Shown here in pieces: positions 48,951-56,497 of a stretch of DNA of 64,000 nt (the first letter of the stretch is position 1; each line of letters begins with the position of its first letter). Both the position numbers and the translations under genes were made by a program. The notes below the pieces were generated by a model that worked only from the letters and a program-made list of their open reading frames with translations, had not been told where the DNA came from and searched no databases. Where the stretch lies: NCBI GenBank assembly GCA_049578545.1, contig JBAUMF010000027.1:157262-221261 (forward strand). Direction: 5' to 3'. This stretch comes from DASQBT01 sp049578545 (lineage in GTDB: Bacteria; Pseudomonadota; Gammaproteobacteria; Burkholderiales; Thiobacillaceae).

Positions 48951-49136
48951 GAAGCGAAGCTGAAGGCGCAGCCTTGAGCGGGAGCGACAAAAAAGACCGG
49001 GCCTGGGCTTGAGCCGTGGCCCGGCACTCCGGCGGGTGCGAAGCTGCCGCCGTCAATCAGGGGTTCGCGAAAGGGATCGTTACCCCCTGCCTCCGCAGGG
49101 GCAGGCTGCGGTCGGGACTACAGGCCCGGCGGAGCG
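48951..49136. repeat. Structured repeat, copy 1
   Basis: The sequence from GAAGCGAAGCTGAAGG to GGACTACAGGCCCGGC recurs at 51725-51889. It contains a stem CCGGGCC...GGCCCGG enclosing GGC-TTGA-GCC. This copy has an extra hairpin of about 20 bases (CCCCTGCCTCCGCAGGGG). The two copies flank the AbiE module. Confidence 0.8.
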
Positions 49137-49290
49137 CCAGCGGAGTAGAGCCCGGCCCGCCGACAACGTGGGCGGGTTCGCCCGGAGACTGAGGTTGGAG
49201 AAAAAGAAGAAGGAGAAGATGGAGAACAAGCAGAAGCTGACAATGGATACCTCACCAGCCTTGCTGCCTCATTCTGATATGCCAGGCCAG
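49137..49290. other. Gap between repeat copy 1 and AbiEii
   Basis: A 36-codon frame starting MENKQKLTMDTS overlaps the end of the AbiEii-like gene on the other strand. It has an AAGGAGA site, but no family can be assigned, so it is noted only. Confidence 0.3.
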
Positions 49291-50724
49291 CTAGTATTGA
49301 GTATCCACGAGAAAGCCGGTGCGTCCTGAACAGGGGTAGCCGCCCGGCGCTTCATGCTTGTTCAGGGTGCTGGACTGCGTCTTCTTGCGAAATTTCTTTC
49401 CGCATACGCCGCATTGGTAGATGTAAGTCGGTCCCTGCGGCGTAGCGGCACGACGCCGAGCGGTGCCCGATGGGGAGCGCAAGCCGCCCATACCGCCGAA
49501 AACTGTGGTTGTTGAAGTTCTCTGAGTGGGCGGAATGGAAACCGGACCGGACGGCGTCAACTCGACGGCGTAACGCGGCGAGAAGGTCTGATCGGTTGTG
49601 CGCGCGCCCTCGATGCGGTCGATACGATAGCTGCGGTGTTCATCCTTATCGACGTTCCATGCGTGAAGGACGATGTTGCCGTCCCGGGTCCGTCTTAAGG
49701 AATACGGCTCGATGCGGCGGGTCGATCCCAGGTAATTCAGGTCAACACAGAGCCGGTTCGCGGCGGCAAAGCGGATGACCTCGATATGCGCCTGTGCTGA
49801 AACCCGGATAGGCAGCCTGAGTGAGCGCTCGCGTATGACGGTTTCGCCCTGTCCGAGAGCGTAGGCTGCCGGTGCAACCGGCGCTTCGCCGCGAACAAGC
49901 CATGCGAAAAATTCCGGCAACGCGTTCCAGAATGAATGAACCGGCGGCAAGGCGGGAAGCTGATGGCGCAGCATCGTTTCCCAACCGCCTTCCAGGGCAT
50001 CCTTATGCTGTTCGAGATCAGCCAGCCGGGGGACGCCGATGCCTTTGAATTCGCATTTCTGGCGCAGGACATCAAGCAACACGGCAGGAGACGGGCGCGC
50101 CTCGGTGTTGCGGTACAGGTTGATGACATCATAGAGATCACGCGGCCTCGTGCGCTCGGCCAGCGCCCGCACCTTTTCGGCAAAGGCTTCCTCATAGGCG
50201 TAGGCCAGCACTTCGATACCACCCTCCGGCGCATCGCTGTACGGATGAAAGATGGGCACGCGCACCGGCGGCAGAACAAGACGCTCATCAGCCGTAAGGT
50301 CCAGTTTTATGCGCGGCATGCCACCTGCCACGGGAGAAACCGGGCCTCGATAACTCAGCTTGCCCTGGCAGTTGAGATTGCCGCGCGGGTTTCGGTAGAT
50401 ATCGAAATCCTGGGAATCGGCAGGGAACTCCAGACCGCTTTGCGCGTAAATCCATTCGGATATCTCGCCGAAAACCCGCTGAAGGAACGCCGCATCAAGA
50501 TGCGCGGGGTCCAGGAGGGTGAAATCGAGGTCTTCAGAAAAGCGGTAGGTTTCAAAAAAACACTTCTTGAGGCAGGTTCCGCCCTTAAACACCCAGCTCT
50601 CGGCAAGCTCGCCATGCGCATAGATACCGGCCAGTGCCCAGCCGAGTGTGTAGTCCTTTTCGACAACATGCGGGTTGAGGCTGACCGCGCTCGCGGTATC
50701 GAGCATCTCGCGCTTGCCGATCAT
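49291..50724 (-). CDS. AbiEii-type nucleotidyltransferase toxin with WYL-like and zinc-ribbon extension
   Basis: ATG 50724 overlaps the antitoxin stop by ATGA and gives 477 residues. The nucleotidyltransferase domain has WVFKGGTCLKKCFF (about 45) and RFSEDLDF, then YEEAFAEKVRALAERTRPRDLYD (about 200), all normal for AbiEii/AbiGii. Beyond about 310 a WYL-like domain follows (LNYLGSTRRIEPYSLRRT, HAWNVDKDEHRSYRIDRIEG). The end has a small zinc-ribbon-like motif C-x2-C, with a His and a fourth Cys (about 440-468). AbiEii blocks translation by modifying tRNA in known systems; the extra domains suggest a sensing or DNA-binding role. Confidence 0.87.
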   Translation of the reverse strand: MIGKREMLDTASAVSLNPHVVEKDYTLGWALAGIYAHGELAESWVFKGGTCLKKCFFETYRFSEDLDFTLLDPAHLDAAFLQRVFGEISEWIYAQSGLEFPADSQDFDIYRNPRGNLNCQGKLSYRGPVSPVAGGMPRIKLDLTADERLVLPPVRVPIFHPYSDAPEGGIEVLAYAYEEAFAEKVRALAERTRPRDLYDVINLYRNTEARPSPAVLLDVLRQKCEFKGIGVPRLADLEQHKDALEGGWETMLRHQLPALPPVHSFWNALPEFFAWLVRGEAPVAPAAYALGQGETVIRERSLRLPIRVSAQAHIEVIRFAAANRLCVDLNYLGSTRRIEPYSLRRTRDGNIVLHAWNVDKDEHRSYRIDRIEGARTTDQTFSPRYAVELTPSGPVSIPPTQRTSTTTVFGGMGGLRSPSGTARRRAATPQGPTYIYQCGVCGKKFRKKTQSSTLNKHEAPGGYPCSGRTGFLVDTQY

Positions 50725-51530
50725 GTGCCCGGCTCGCTGATCCAGTGTTGAGGCACCCGCAAGCGCCAGCGCGTGATAAGACGGCGGCAATCAAGGGCAG
50801 GGTCAAGGCTGGCGTAGCCCTTGGTAAGACGCTCCTTGCAGGCATCCCTTAACGACTTGCCCTCTGGCTGCCGTTCGGCAAGGAAACCCATCCGCTTGAA
50901 TATGGCCCCGTTGCCAAGGCGATCAGCGTATTCGACAAGCTTCGCGGTATCGCGGTCCGGCCTTTGCATGTATTGCATGAAGCAATCGGCGACATGCTGG
51001 ATGCCGCCGCCTGCCGCCGGATCATCGAGCATATCGACCATGGTCCGGTGAATGTCGGAGACATCGACTCTGGTTTGCCCGCGCCAAACGGGCTTGGTGC
51101 CGAATATCTGGTCCTGGCGGATATGCTTGAGCGTAAATACGGCAGTCTGACGCTCTACGGTCTTGACCCTGACCGGACGCGCCGTGAAAACGACCACGTC
51201 CCGGAAGATTTGCTCGGTCAGGTCCCAGTGCTCGGCGGCTGTGCGCCCGCCGATATAGGCGGGGGCAAACAGCGACGGAACGAGAATCCATGGGTCCTGA
51301 ACGACCGTCTCGGCATCGAGGAACTCCAACTGGACGGCCACATAGGTTCCGGTGCCAACGCGCCGGAGCCAGCCTTGCGCGGCCCAGCGGGACAACAGCT
51401 TTGCCGCCTGTTTGCGTGAAATACCCAACGCCCGGACCGCATCTCCGATGCGCACAACGTCTCCCGCCGCCTTGATAACAGCAGCGAGCCTGGCTCTGCG
51501 GGGCCGCAATGCGTCTTTCGAATCGAGCAT
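50721..51530 (-). CDS. AbiEi-type antitoxin
   Basis: The 269-residue protein has an N-terminal winged helix (VVRIGDAVRALGISRKQAAKLLSRWAAQGW), then the AbiEi core with LVPSLFAPAYIGGRTAAEHW and the segment VFTARPVRVKTVERQTAVF. In AbiE, the antitoxin represses its own operon by binding inverted repeats in the promoter. The stop overlaps the toxin start. The AT-rich region just upstream fits an autoregulated promoter. Confidence 0.9.
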   Translation of the reverse strand: MLDSKDALRPRRARLAAVIKAAGDVVRIGDAVRALGISRKQAAKLLSRWAAQGWLRRVGTGTYVAVQLEFLDAETVVQDPWILVPSLFAPAYIGGRTAAEHWDLTEQIFRDVVVFTARPVRVKTVERQTAVFTLKHIRQDQIFGTKPVWRGQTRVDVSDIHRTMVDMLDDPAAGGGIQHVADCFMQYMQRPDRDTAKLVEYADRLGNGAIFKRMGFLAERQPEGKSLRDACKERLTKGYASLDPALDCRRLITRWRLRVPQHWISEPGT

Positions 51531-51620
51531 ACTATATTACAAACACATTTTATCACGTAAAACGAGAACTTTATACATTATTATATACATGTAAGTACAT
51601 TACAACTGCTATTTTTCACT
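51531..51620. promoter_or_regulatory. AT-rich promoter region of the AbiE operon
   Basis: About 90 bases of very AT-rich DNA precede the antitoxin gene, with the palindromic stretch TATATACATGTAAGTACATT nearby. It probably holds the promoter and the AbiEi operator. Confidence 0.55.
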
Positions 51621-52169
51621 ATAAAGGGGAATCTTTGCGGCCTTGCTATAGGAGTGCAGGGTAACCTTCAAGCGCCTTCTGGCGCTGTTTGCCTTCCAAG
51701 AACGCGGCGCTAGTGCGGGGGAAAAAGCGAAGCTGAAGGGGCAGAGTTGAGCGAGAGCGCCAGGAACAAACCGGGCCAAGGCTTCGGCCGTGGCCCGTCC
51801 CTCCGACGGGTGCGGAGCTTCCGCCGTCAATCGGGGGTTTGCGAAAAGGATCGTTACCGGATGGCCGGGACTACAGGCCCGGCGGAGCGTAAGCTGTGCA
51901 TCCTTCATGGCGCCCTCCGGATGAAAGCGCACGCGCTGACGAGGAGCGTGCGGCCTCGGCTTCGTCGGCAGTGTACAGGGTCGATTCGCAATAAGGCGCT
52001 CGCACATTCTCGGTAAGACTCTCGCCACAAACTCGCCACAGCGCCACAAAGAGCAAAACGGAGAATGGCGGAATTCTGCGGGTTACAGCCGATGGGGTTC
52101 ATGTGGCAAAAATCGACAGTTTGGAGACAATACGGAAAACTAAAGTCTGCTAAGCTATTGATTTTAAAG
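51621..52169. other. Gene-free stretch with structured repeat and short direct motifs
   Basis: No credible gene here. It contains repeat copy 2. Short motifs (CGCCACAAACTCGCCACAG) recur near 52030 and again around 52253-52275 (TCGCCACAGATTTGCCACAT), beside the second integrase. These could be integrase arm sites. Confidence 0.4.
51725..51889. repeat. Structured repeat, copy 2
   Basis: Direct repeat of 48951-49136. It holds the near-perfect hairpin CGGGCCAAGGC-TTCG-GCCGTGGCCCG and the following CCTCCGACGGGTGCGGAG. The stems are kept between copies while loops differ, which suggests selection for structure. Confidence 0.8.
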
Positions 52170-52217
52170 TGGCGCGAGCGACCGGACTTGAACCGGCGAC
52201 CTCTTCCGTGACAGGGA
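52170..52217 (-). repeat. 3' tRNA fragment (Asp-like), old attachment site
   Basis: Read on the minus strand: CCCTGTCACGG (loop CTGTCAC, anticodon GTC), then the T arm GCCGGTTCAAGTCCGGT, the acceptor 3' side and CCA. The 5' half is absent. It lies directly downstream of the second integrase gene, where an integrase normally has its att site. Asp identity rests on the anticodon only. Confidence 0.65.
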
Positions 52218-52273
52218 ATAAAATCAATTGCTATATCAGGATGAATTTGCCATCTCGCCACAGATTTGCCACA

Positions 52274-53455
52274 TCAATTCGCGGCAAGGGAAGAAAGCAT
52301 CCCTTCCGTGCGCCGCGCTTCCGCGGCGCGCGCCAGCAAATGGCCGTAGACGTTCAACGTCGTCTTGATGTCTTCATGCCCCATCAGGGCCTGAATGGTC
52401 TTCAGGTCATGCCGCTGTGCGATGAGCGCCGAGGCGTAGAAGTGGCGAAGATCATAGGGAACGTATTTCGGCTTCTCGACCTTCTTGCCGTCCACCTTTT
52501 CCGTGACCATCAGTCCGGCTTCCATGCACGCGGCGGCGAAGCCGCGATTGCGCCAGTTCTCCGGCAACTGCCAGCGACCGCTGGCAGTCGGGAAGATAAG
52601 ATCATGGTCATTGGGCTCTGAATGGTGATCCGCATAGTGGCGGACCATTCTGTAAACATCAGGGCTCAGGTTAATGACGCGCCGTCCCGCGGCCGTCTTG
52701 GGCACGGAGAGCTTCCGGCCGCTGCGCTCGATCGCGCGTGAAACCTCGACCCTCTCGTCCCTTACACTGTCGTCTGCAACGGCGAGATATTCCTGAGGAC
52801 GCATCCCGGTATCCACCGCAAGATACAGCATGGGCCGATAGCGTTCCCACGTGCGCTGCGTCCGGCGGTTCTTCGAATTCGCCAGCCTGTCGGCAGCACC
52901 AAGCAACGCCATCACGTCCTGCTCGGAGGGGATCACCACCGGCTCCTTGTAGCGGGACTGTTCACGGATCGAGATGCCTGCCGCCACGTCGTGCGGTAAC
53001 ACACCGCGCACCATCATTTCACGGATCATCGAGTGAAAGCTCGACAGGACATGAGAAGACATCGAACGCGGATAGTGCTTCAACAGCCACGACCGGAACT
53101 CGATAATATCGGGCGCGGTCAATTCGCGCAGTGGCTTCGGCCACGGGTATTCATTGATGACGTGCGCCCGATATTCGTATCCCTTGAGGGTGAAGGACGT
53201 GACCGGATCGCGGCCATGCCGGCCCTCCTTCTCGCAGACCTCCAGCCATTTCCTCAAACCGTCAGCGACAGACGCGATGCCGCCGGGAGCGCGCGCCGTT
53301 CCGGCTCTCTTTGCTTTGCCGCTTTCACGAAAGGCGCGCGCCTGTTTCAGCGTCTCAAATGTCTTGTACGCGCAGCCGGTTTTGGAACCCGTGTCGGGGT
53401 ATCTGACCTGATAGGTTGTGCCCTTGGCGCCTGTTCTTTTTCTTATGTCTGCCAT
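52274..53455 (-). CDS. Tyrosine recombinase (second integrase)
   Basis: The product is about 393 residues from ATG 53455 (MADIRKRTGAKGTTYQVRYP). An N-terminal arm-binding domain and a core-binding domain (about 70-180) precede the catalytic domain. Catalytic residues visible are Arg in DTGMRPQEY, then PYDLRHFYAS (where the first His of the usual HxLR box is Tyr), His in LMGHEDIKTT and the nucleophile in NVYGH. It probably acted at the tRNA fragment 57 bases beyond its 3' end. An alternative TTG start at 53482 is less likely. Confidence 0.9.
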   Translation of the reverse strand: MADIRKRTGAKGTTYQVRYPDTGSKTGCAYKTFETLKQARAFRESGKAKRAGTARAPGGIASVADGLRKWLEVCEKEGRHGRDPVTSFTLKGYEYRAHVINEYPWPKPLRELTAPDIIEFRSWLLKHYPRSMSSHVLSSFHSMIREMMVRGVLPHDVAAGISIREQSRYKEPVVIPSEQDVMALLGAADRLANSKNRRTQRTWERYRPMLYLAVDTGMRPQEYLAVADDSVRDERVEVSRAIERSGRKLSVPKTAAGRRVINLSPDVYRMVRHYADHHSEPNDHDLIFPTASGRWQLPENWRNRGFAAACMEAGLMVTEKVDGKKVEKPKYVPYDLRHFYASALIAQRHDLKTIQALMGHEDIKTTLNVYGHLLARAAEARRTEGMLSSLAAN

Positions 53456-53519
53456 GAGGAAGCATGCAATAAAAACGAGCAATAATGCAAGTTTTGCGGG
53501 TATTCTGTCCCAATCTATT

Positions 53520-53756
53520 TTAGTTTGGCCTCAAGTTTCTCTGTGCCTCGACTTGCCGCCTGAAATAGGCACTGAGCAAATCTTCCTTTTCGATCTTGAG
53601 CTTGCCTTCGATCGGATCGACAAAGAACGGCAGCTTGCGCCGTCCCTGCGCGTCCTGTTCGGCGGCGCGCTGCATCTGGCGCAGGCTCAAATGGACTCCC
53701 ATTTCAGCGAGCACCTGGCAGGCGTCTTCAAGGCCGAGATAGCAGGGCTGTTTCAT
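53520..53756 (-). CDS. Small probable DNA-binding protein
   Basis: The 78-residue product starts at ATG 53756, preceded by GGAGGGAGATC. The pattern YLGLEDACQVLAEMGVHLSLRQMQRAAEQ is compatible with a helix-turn-helix. It may be an excisionase or regulator for the second integrase just downstream; this is inferred from position and size. Confidence 0.6.
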   Translation of the reverse strand: MKQPCYLGLEDACQVLAEMGVHLSLRQMQRAAEQDAQGRRKLPFFVDPIEGKLKIEKEDLLSAYFRRQVEAQRNLRPN

Positions 53757-53767
53757 GATCTCCCTCC

Positions 53768-54037
53768 CTACAGTTTGTAATCCAGACAAGCCGGACGATA
53801 GTGGTGGGTGTCGATGTGTTTGACGGCAGCGCCGGTCGATAGCCGCTTGACCACCAGCGGATCGCCGAACTCATTGGTGGCGCGCACCAGAAGCTTGACG
53901 CCGGTGACGTACGAGACGCCGAAATGGTCTTTGAGGGCTTCGATGTCTTCCCAGATCGCCTGTTTCAGCTCGTCGAGCGCGATCGTGCCGAGGGATTTGT
54001 AGTCGATTTCGACAATGGGATCAGACTTGTGCGTCAT
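53768..54037 (-). CDS. Hypothetical protein (89 residues)
   Basis: The reading frame ends just before the start of the previous gene on the same strand, so the two are coupled. The core is SLGTIALDELKQAIWEDIEALKDHFGVSYVTGVKLLVRATN, helix then strand. No recognised domain. It is the first gene of the unit 54037-52274 that also holds the second integrase. Confidence 0.65.
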   Translation of the reverse strand: MTHKSDPIVEIDYKSLGTIALDELKQAIWEDIEALKDHFGVSYVTGVKLLVRATNEFGDPLVVKRLSTGAAVKHIDTHHYRPACLDYKL

Positions 54038-54423
54038 GGGCCTCCCCTATGGCTTCAAATAATCTCCCTGAGTAGCTGCGATAATTACCATATTACAACT
54101 CAAGGTATTAAATATTTGGAAAGATGGATTGTGATCCGGCTCAGCATTCAGCGCTCCTGGATACAGGTGAATGCACTTTGTCGTCGTAAGGTGCGCCGTC
54201 GCTGACTGCCACTCTCCGTTGTGCTCTTTCGCGCTCGGTTTGGCTCCGCTCCCTGACGCTGTTTGACGCCTGCCTGCGCCAGCGCCGCAGCCAGCCTTCT
54301 CCTCTTCCTGTCCTTGCTTCGCGCCCGCCGCCCATGGCGGGCCGTCCTGCTGTTGATTCTGACTCTGGGACCGCATGAACGGCCCTGATGGTCGGGGCCG
54401 CGAGGACAACAGAGGAGAATTCC
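54038..54423. promoter_or_regulatory. Divergent promoter region
   Basis: 386 bases lie between divergent units. Bases 54055-54125 are AT-rich and probably promote the leftward integrase-2 unit. The rest is GC-rich and has no credible gene. Confidence 0.5.
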
Positions 54424-54621
54424 ATGTCCACGGTCTTGACGAAGTCAGAGCTGCAACATCGCAGCAATCTCGAACTCCAAACTCTCCTGCGGAAGGCGCA
54501 CTACGATCTCGCGTGCAGCCTTATCGGCTCCGAAGAGCGCCGCGACGTGCTCAGCACAATCGAGAACATCACCGCCGTGATGCGCCAGCGCGCACTCACT
54601 CCACGCCCGCCGGGCTTTTAG
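54424..54621 (+). CDS. Small hypothetical protein (65 residues)
   Basis: A clear site AGAGGAGAATTCC precedes ATG 54424. The sequence LTKSELQHRSNLELQTLLRKAHYDL is helix-rich and then SEERRDVLSTIENITAVM. No known domain. Its direction is toward the xis-like gene, so it could share a transcript. Confidence 0.65.
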   Translation: MSTVLTKSELQHRSNLELQTLLRKAHYDLACSLIGSEERRDVLSTIENITAVMRQRALTPRPPGF

Positions 54622-54624
54622 GGC

Positions 54625-54807
54625 ATGGCGGCGGATTCACTGATCCGATCTGTTTCAACATACGCGGAAATCGGCCCCGTTGCCAAGACCATCCTGATCT
54701 GCCGTTTCTGCGCGTACTGGCATATCGCTGAACGGCAGCTTGCGCTTGCAGCTCGCGATGTTGACGCGAGGAAATCCCGTCCCCGGGCATCGATACTGGC
54801 CTCATGA
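54625..54807 (+). CDS. Possible small protein
   Basis: The 60-codon frame ends in a TGA that overlaps the ATG of the HTH gene (54804-54807). It contains AKTILICRFCAYWHIAERQLALAARD. There is no clear ribosome site. Coupling to the next gene is the main support. Confidence 0.35.
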   Translation: MAADSLIRSVSTYAEIGPVAKTILICRFCAYWHIAERQLALAARDVDARKSRPRASILAS

Positions 54808-55106
54808 ACGAAGCTCTTCACAACGAACCCACTGGCGCTCCGGTCCTGCTCCTCGATTACGAAGGGGCGGCGAAAGCGCTCTCCCTCTCTCGCGCTGCCC
54901 TGCGCGACCTCGTCTACAAAGGCCGCGGGCCGCGCACGACCAGGATCGGTAGGCGCACCCTCTTCGCGGTCAAGGACCTCGAAGCCTTTGTCGATCAGCA
55001 CCGCGAACCTGCACCCATGCAGGCCCCGCCGGCGGTGAGGGAACGCGCGCGCAGGCGTGGACGGCCCACCATCGCCGAGCAAATGGCGCGGCAGGCTCGG
55101 CGCTGA
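54804..55106 (+). CDS. Excisionase-like HTH protein
   Basis: The 100-residue product has an HTH_17/excisionase-type domain (LLLDYEGAAKALSLSRAALRDLVYKGRGPRTTRIGRRTLF, about 15-55), followed by a basic tail RERARRRGRPTIAEQMARQ. It is convergent with the tRNA-Arg integrase and 19 bases from its end, a typical place for a recombination directionality factor or regulator. Confidence 0.8.
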   Translation: MNEALHNEPTGAPVLLLDYEGAAKALSLSRAALRDLVYKGRGPRTTRIGRRTLFAVKDLEAFVDQHREPAPMQAPPAVRERARRRGRPTIAEQMARQARR

Positions 55107-55124
55107 GTTCCAGGCAATCGACGC

Positions 55125-56183
55125 TCAACCGGCTTTTCTCTGCTCCAGCTTCGCCAGCTCATCGGCCAGGTACTCGCCGGTGAGATTGGCATAGCGCTTG
55201 ACGGATTTCGGGTCGCGGTGGCCGGTCTGGGCCATCACCTGAATCATCGACCAGTTGGCCTCGAACAGGCTCGATATGCGCTCATGGCGTGTGTCGTGAA
55301 AATGAAAATGCTCCACGCCGGCCCTGCTCCGCGCCCGGTTAAAGGCGAGCCGGAACGCATTCTCCGTCATCGGAAACACGCGCGCATCCGTGCGCTGCAA
55401 TCCTTTGAGGACTTCGACCGCGCGCGGCGTCAGGCCGATGACGTGGTTGATGACCTTCTCCGGCCGGCGGCTGTTCTTGATCCCGCGCAGCAGTGCTGTG
55501 CGGCACCCGAAGTTCACATCGTCCCACGCGAGGCGCAGAAGATTCCCGCGCCGCGCGCCGGTCTCGAACCCGAGTTCGACGAACGCCCTGAGCCAGGGAT
55601 TGCGCGCATCATCGCAGGCCTGCAACAGGCGGTCGCGCTCTTCGATCGAAAGCCGCACATCGCGCTCGTCATTGACGGCGGGGCGCTTCACGTCTTCGGC
55701 GTTGACCGGATTGACGAGAATCCCGAGCCGGCGCTTGCGGTAATCGATGACGCGCTTGAGCATGGTCAGCTCGCGCTTGACCGTGCCAGCCGCAATGGTC
55801 CTGCCATTCTTCTTGGGTTGCGCGAGACGCCGGTCGCGGTAATCCTCGAAATGCTCGGCTCTGAGATTGAAGACCGCGTAGGAACACAGAGCGCGCTCGG
55901 TCTTCAGGAAGCGCTTCAACCGACAGGTCTCCGATATGCGCGAACATTCACTCGGACGATGGTCCGTCACGTCCCGCAGATAGATTTCGATCAGATCGCG
56001 GAGTGTGGTTTCCCGTGCCTCCGACTGATCGACGAACAGCGCGCGATCCATGTCGGATTCGGTCTTGCGTGCCCATGCTTCGGCATCACGCTTCGTGCGG
56101 AAGGTCGCGTTCTGGAAGGGCCAGCCCTTGCGGCGGATTTGCACCTGCCATTGATACGGGCCTTTTTCGCGAATGGTTGCCAT
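55125..56183 (-). CDS. Tyrosine integrase at tRNA-Arg(CCG)
   Basis: 352 residues from ATG 56183 (MATIREKGPYQWQVQIRRKG), with AAAGGACC upstream. The longer frame to 56309 would run into the attachment site. The arm-binding N-terminus and core-binding domain (about 65-175) precede the catalytic domain: Arg in ETGARRGNLL (about 207), HFHDTRHERIS (about 297), His in QTGHRDPKSV and the nucleophile in KRYANL (about 330). It lies 112 bases from the tRNA gene, whose 3' part is duplicated at the far end of the island, so it is the integrase of the whole element. Confidence 0.93.
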   Translation of the reverse strand: MATIREKGPYQWQVQIRRKGWPFQNATFRTKRDAEAWARKTESDMDRALFVDQSEARETTLRDLIEIYLRDVTDHRPSECSRISETCRLKRFLKTERALCSYAVFNLRAEHFEDYRDRRLAQPKKNGRTIAAGTVKRELTMLKRVIDYRKRRLGILVNPVNAEDVKRPAVNDERDVRLSIEERDRLLQACDDARNPWLRAFVELGFETGARRGNLLRLAWDDVNFGCRTALLRGIKNSRRPEKVINHVIGLTPRAVEVLKGLQRTDARVFPMTENAFRLAFNRARSRAGVEHFHFHDTRHERISSLFEANWSMIQVMAQTGHRDPKSVKRYANLTGEYLADELAKLEQRKAG

Positions 56184-56294
56184 CTTGTACCCTGGTCCTT
56201 TCTCCAGTGTGCCAAGATTGTGCCGGCAACGATTCCCGGCTATCCTCGCGGTAACCTCGTCCAACAGAAGGCGCTGATTTTTCATAAGAAAAAT

Positions 56295-56340
56295 TGGCGC
56301 GCCCGACACGATTCGAACGTGCGACCCCTGCCTTCGGAGG
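56295..56340. repeat. Right attachment site within tRNA-Arg
   Basis: 46 bases identical to 21813-21858, corresponding to the tRNA 3' half from the anticodon loop to CCA. Confidence 0.93.
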
Positions 56341-56371
56341 GCAGTACTCTATCCAGCTGAGCTACGGGCGC
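56295..56371 (-). tRNA. tRNA-Arg (CCG)
   Basis: The 77-base cloverleaf on the minus strand has acceptor stem GCGCCCG/CGGGCGC, D arm GCTC...GAGT, anticodon loop CTCCGAA with anticodon CCG, T arm with GTTCGAATC, discriminator G and encoded CCA. It reads CGG codons. It is the island target; the element's own copy of the 3' half keeps the gene intact. Confidence 0.96.
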
Positions 56372-56497
56372 CAAGACGCGCAAGAATAGCGGGTTTGCCA
56401 TTTGCAGTCCAGCCGGGTTCCTGATTGAGTTGTTTCGCGATACGGGGCTTTTCCTTATAATTCCAGCTTTTAGACGTTTATCGAGGACTTCCTAATC

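Larger units (their letters stand above)
21813..56340. mobile_element. Integrative mobilizable island at tRNA-Arg(CCG)
   Basis: The island is bounded by 46-bp perfect direct repeats (21813-21858 and 56295-56340) that correspond to the 3' part of the tRNA-Arg gene. It contains two tyrosine integrases, a relaxase, a MobC-like protein, a VirD4-type coupling protein and an oriT-like region. There is no VirB channel gene set, so transfer would need a helper conjugation system. Many genes resemble those of alphaproteobacterial mobile elements from memory. The cargo is mainly defence and counter-defence. Confidence 0.9.

Noticed and set aside
51609..52049. 146-residue minus-strand frame near repeat copy 2
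   Set aside because: It reads through the hairpin repeat; the translation is Arg/Pro/Ala-rich without conserved motifs, so it is probably non-coding.
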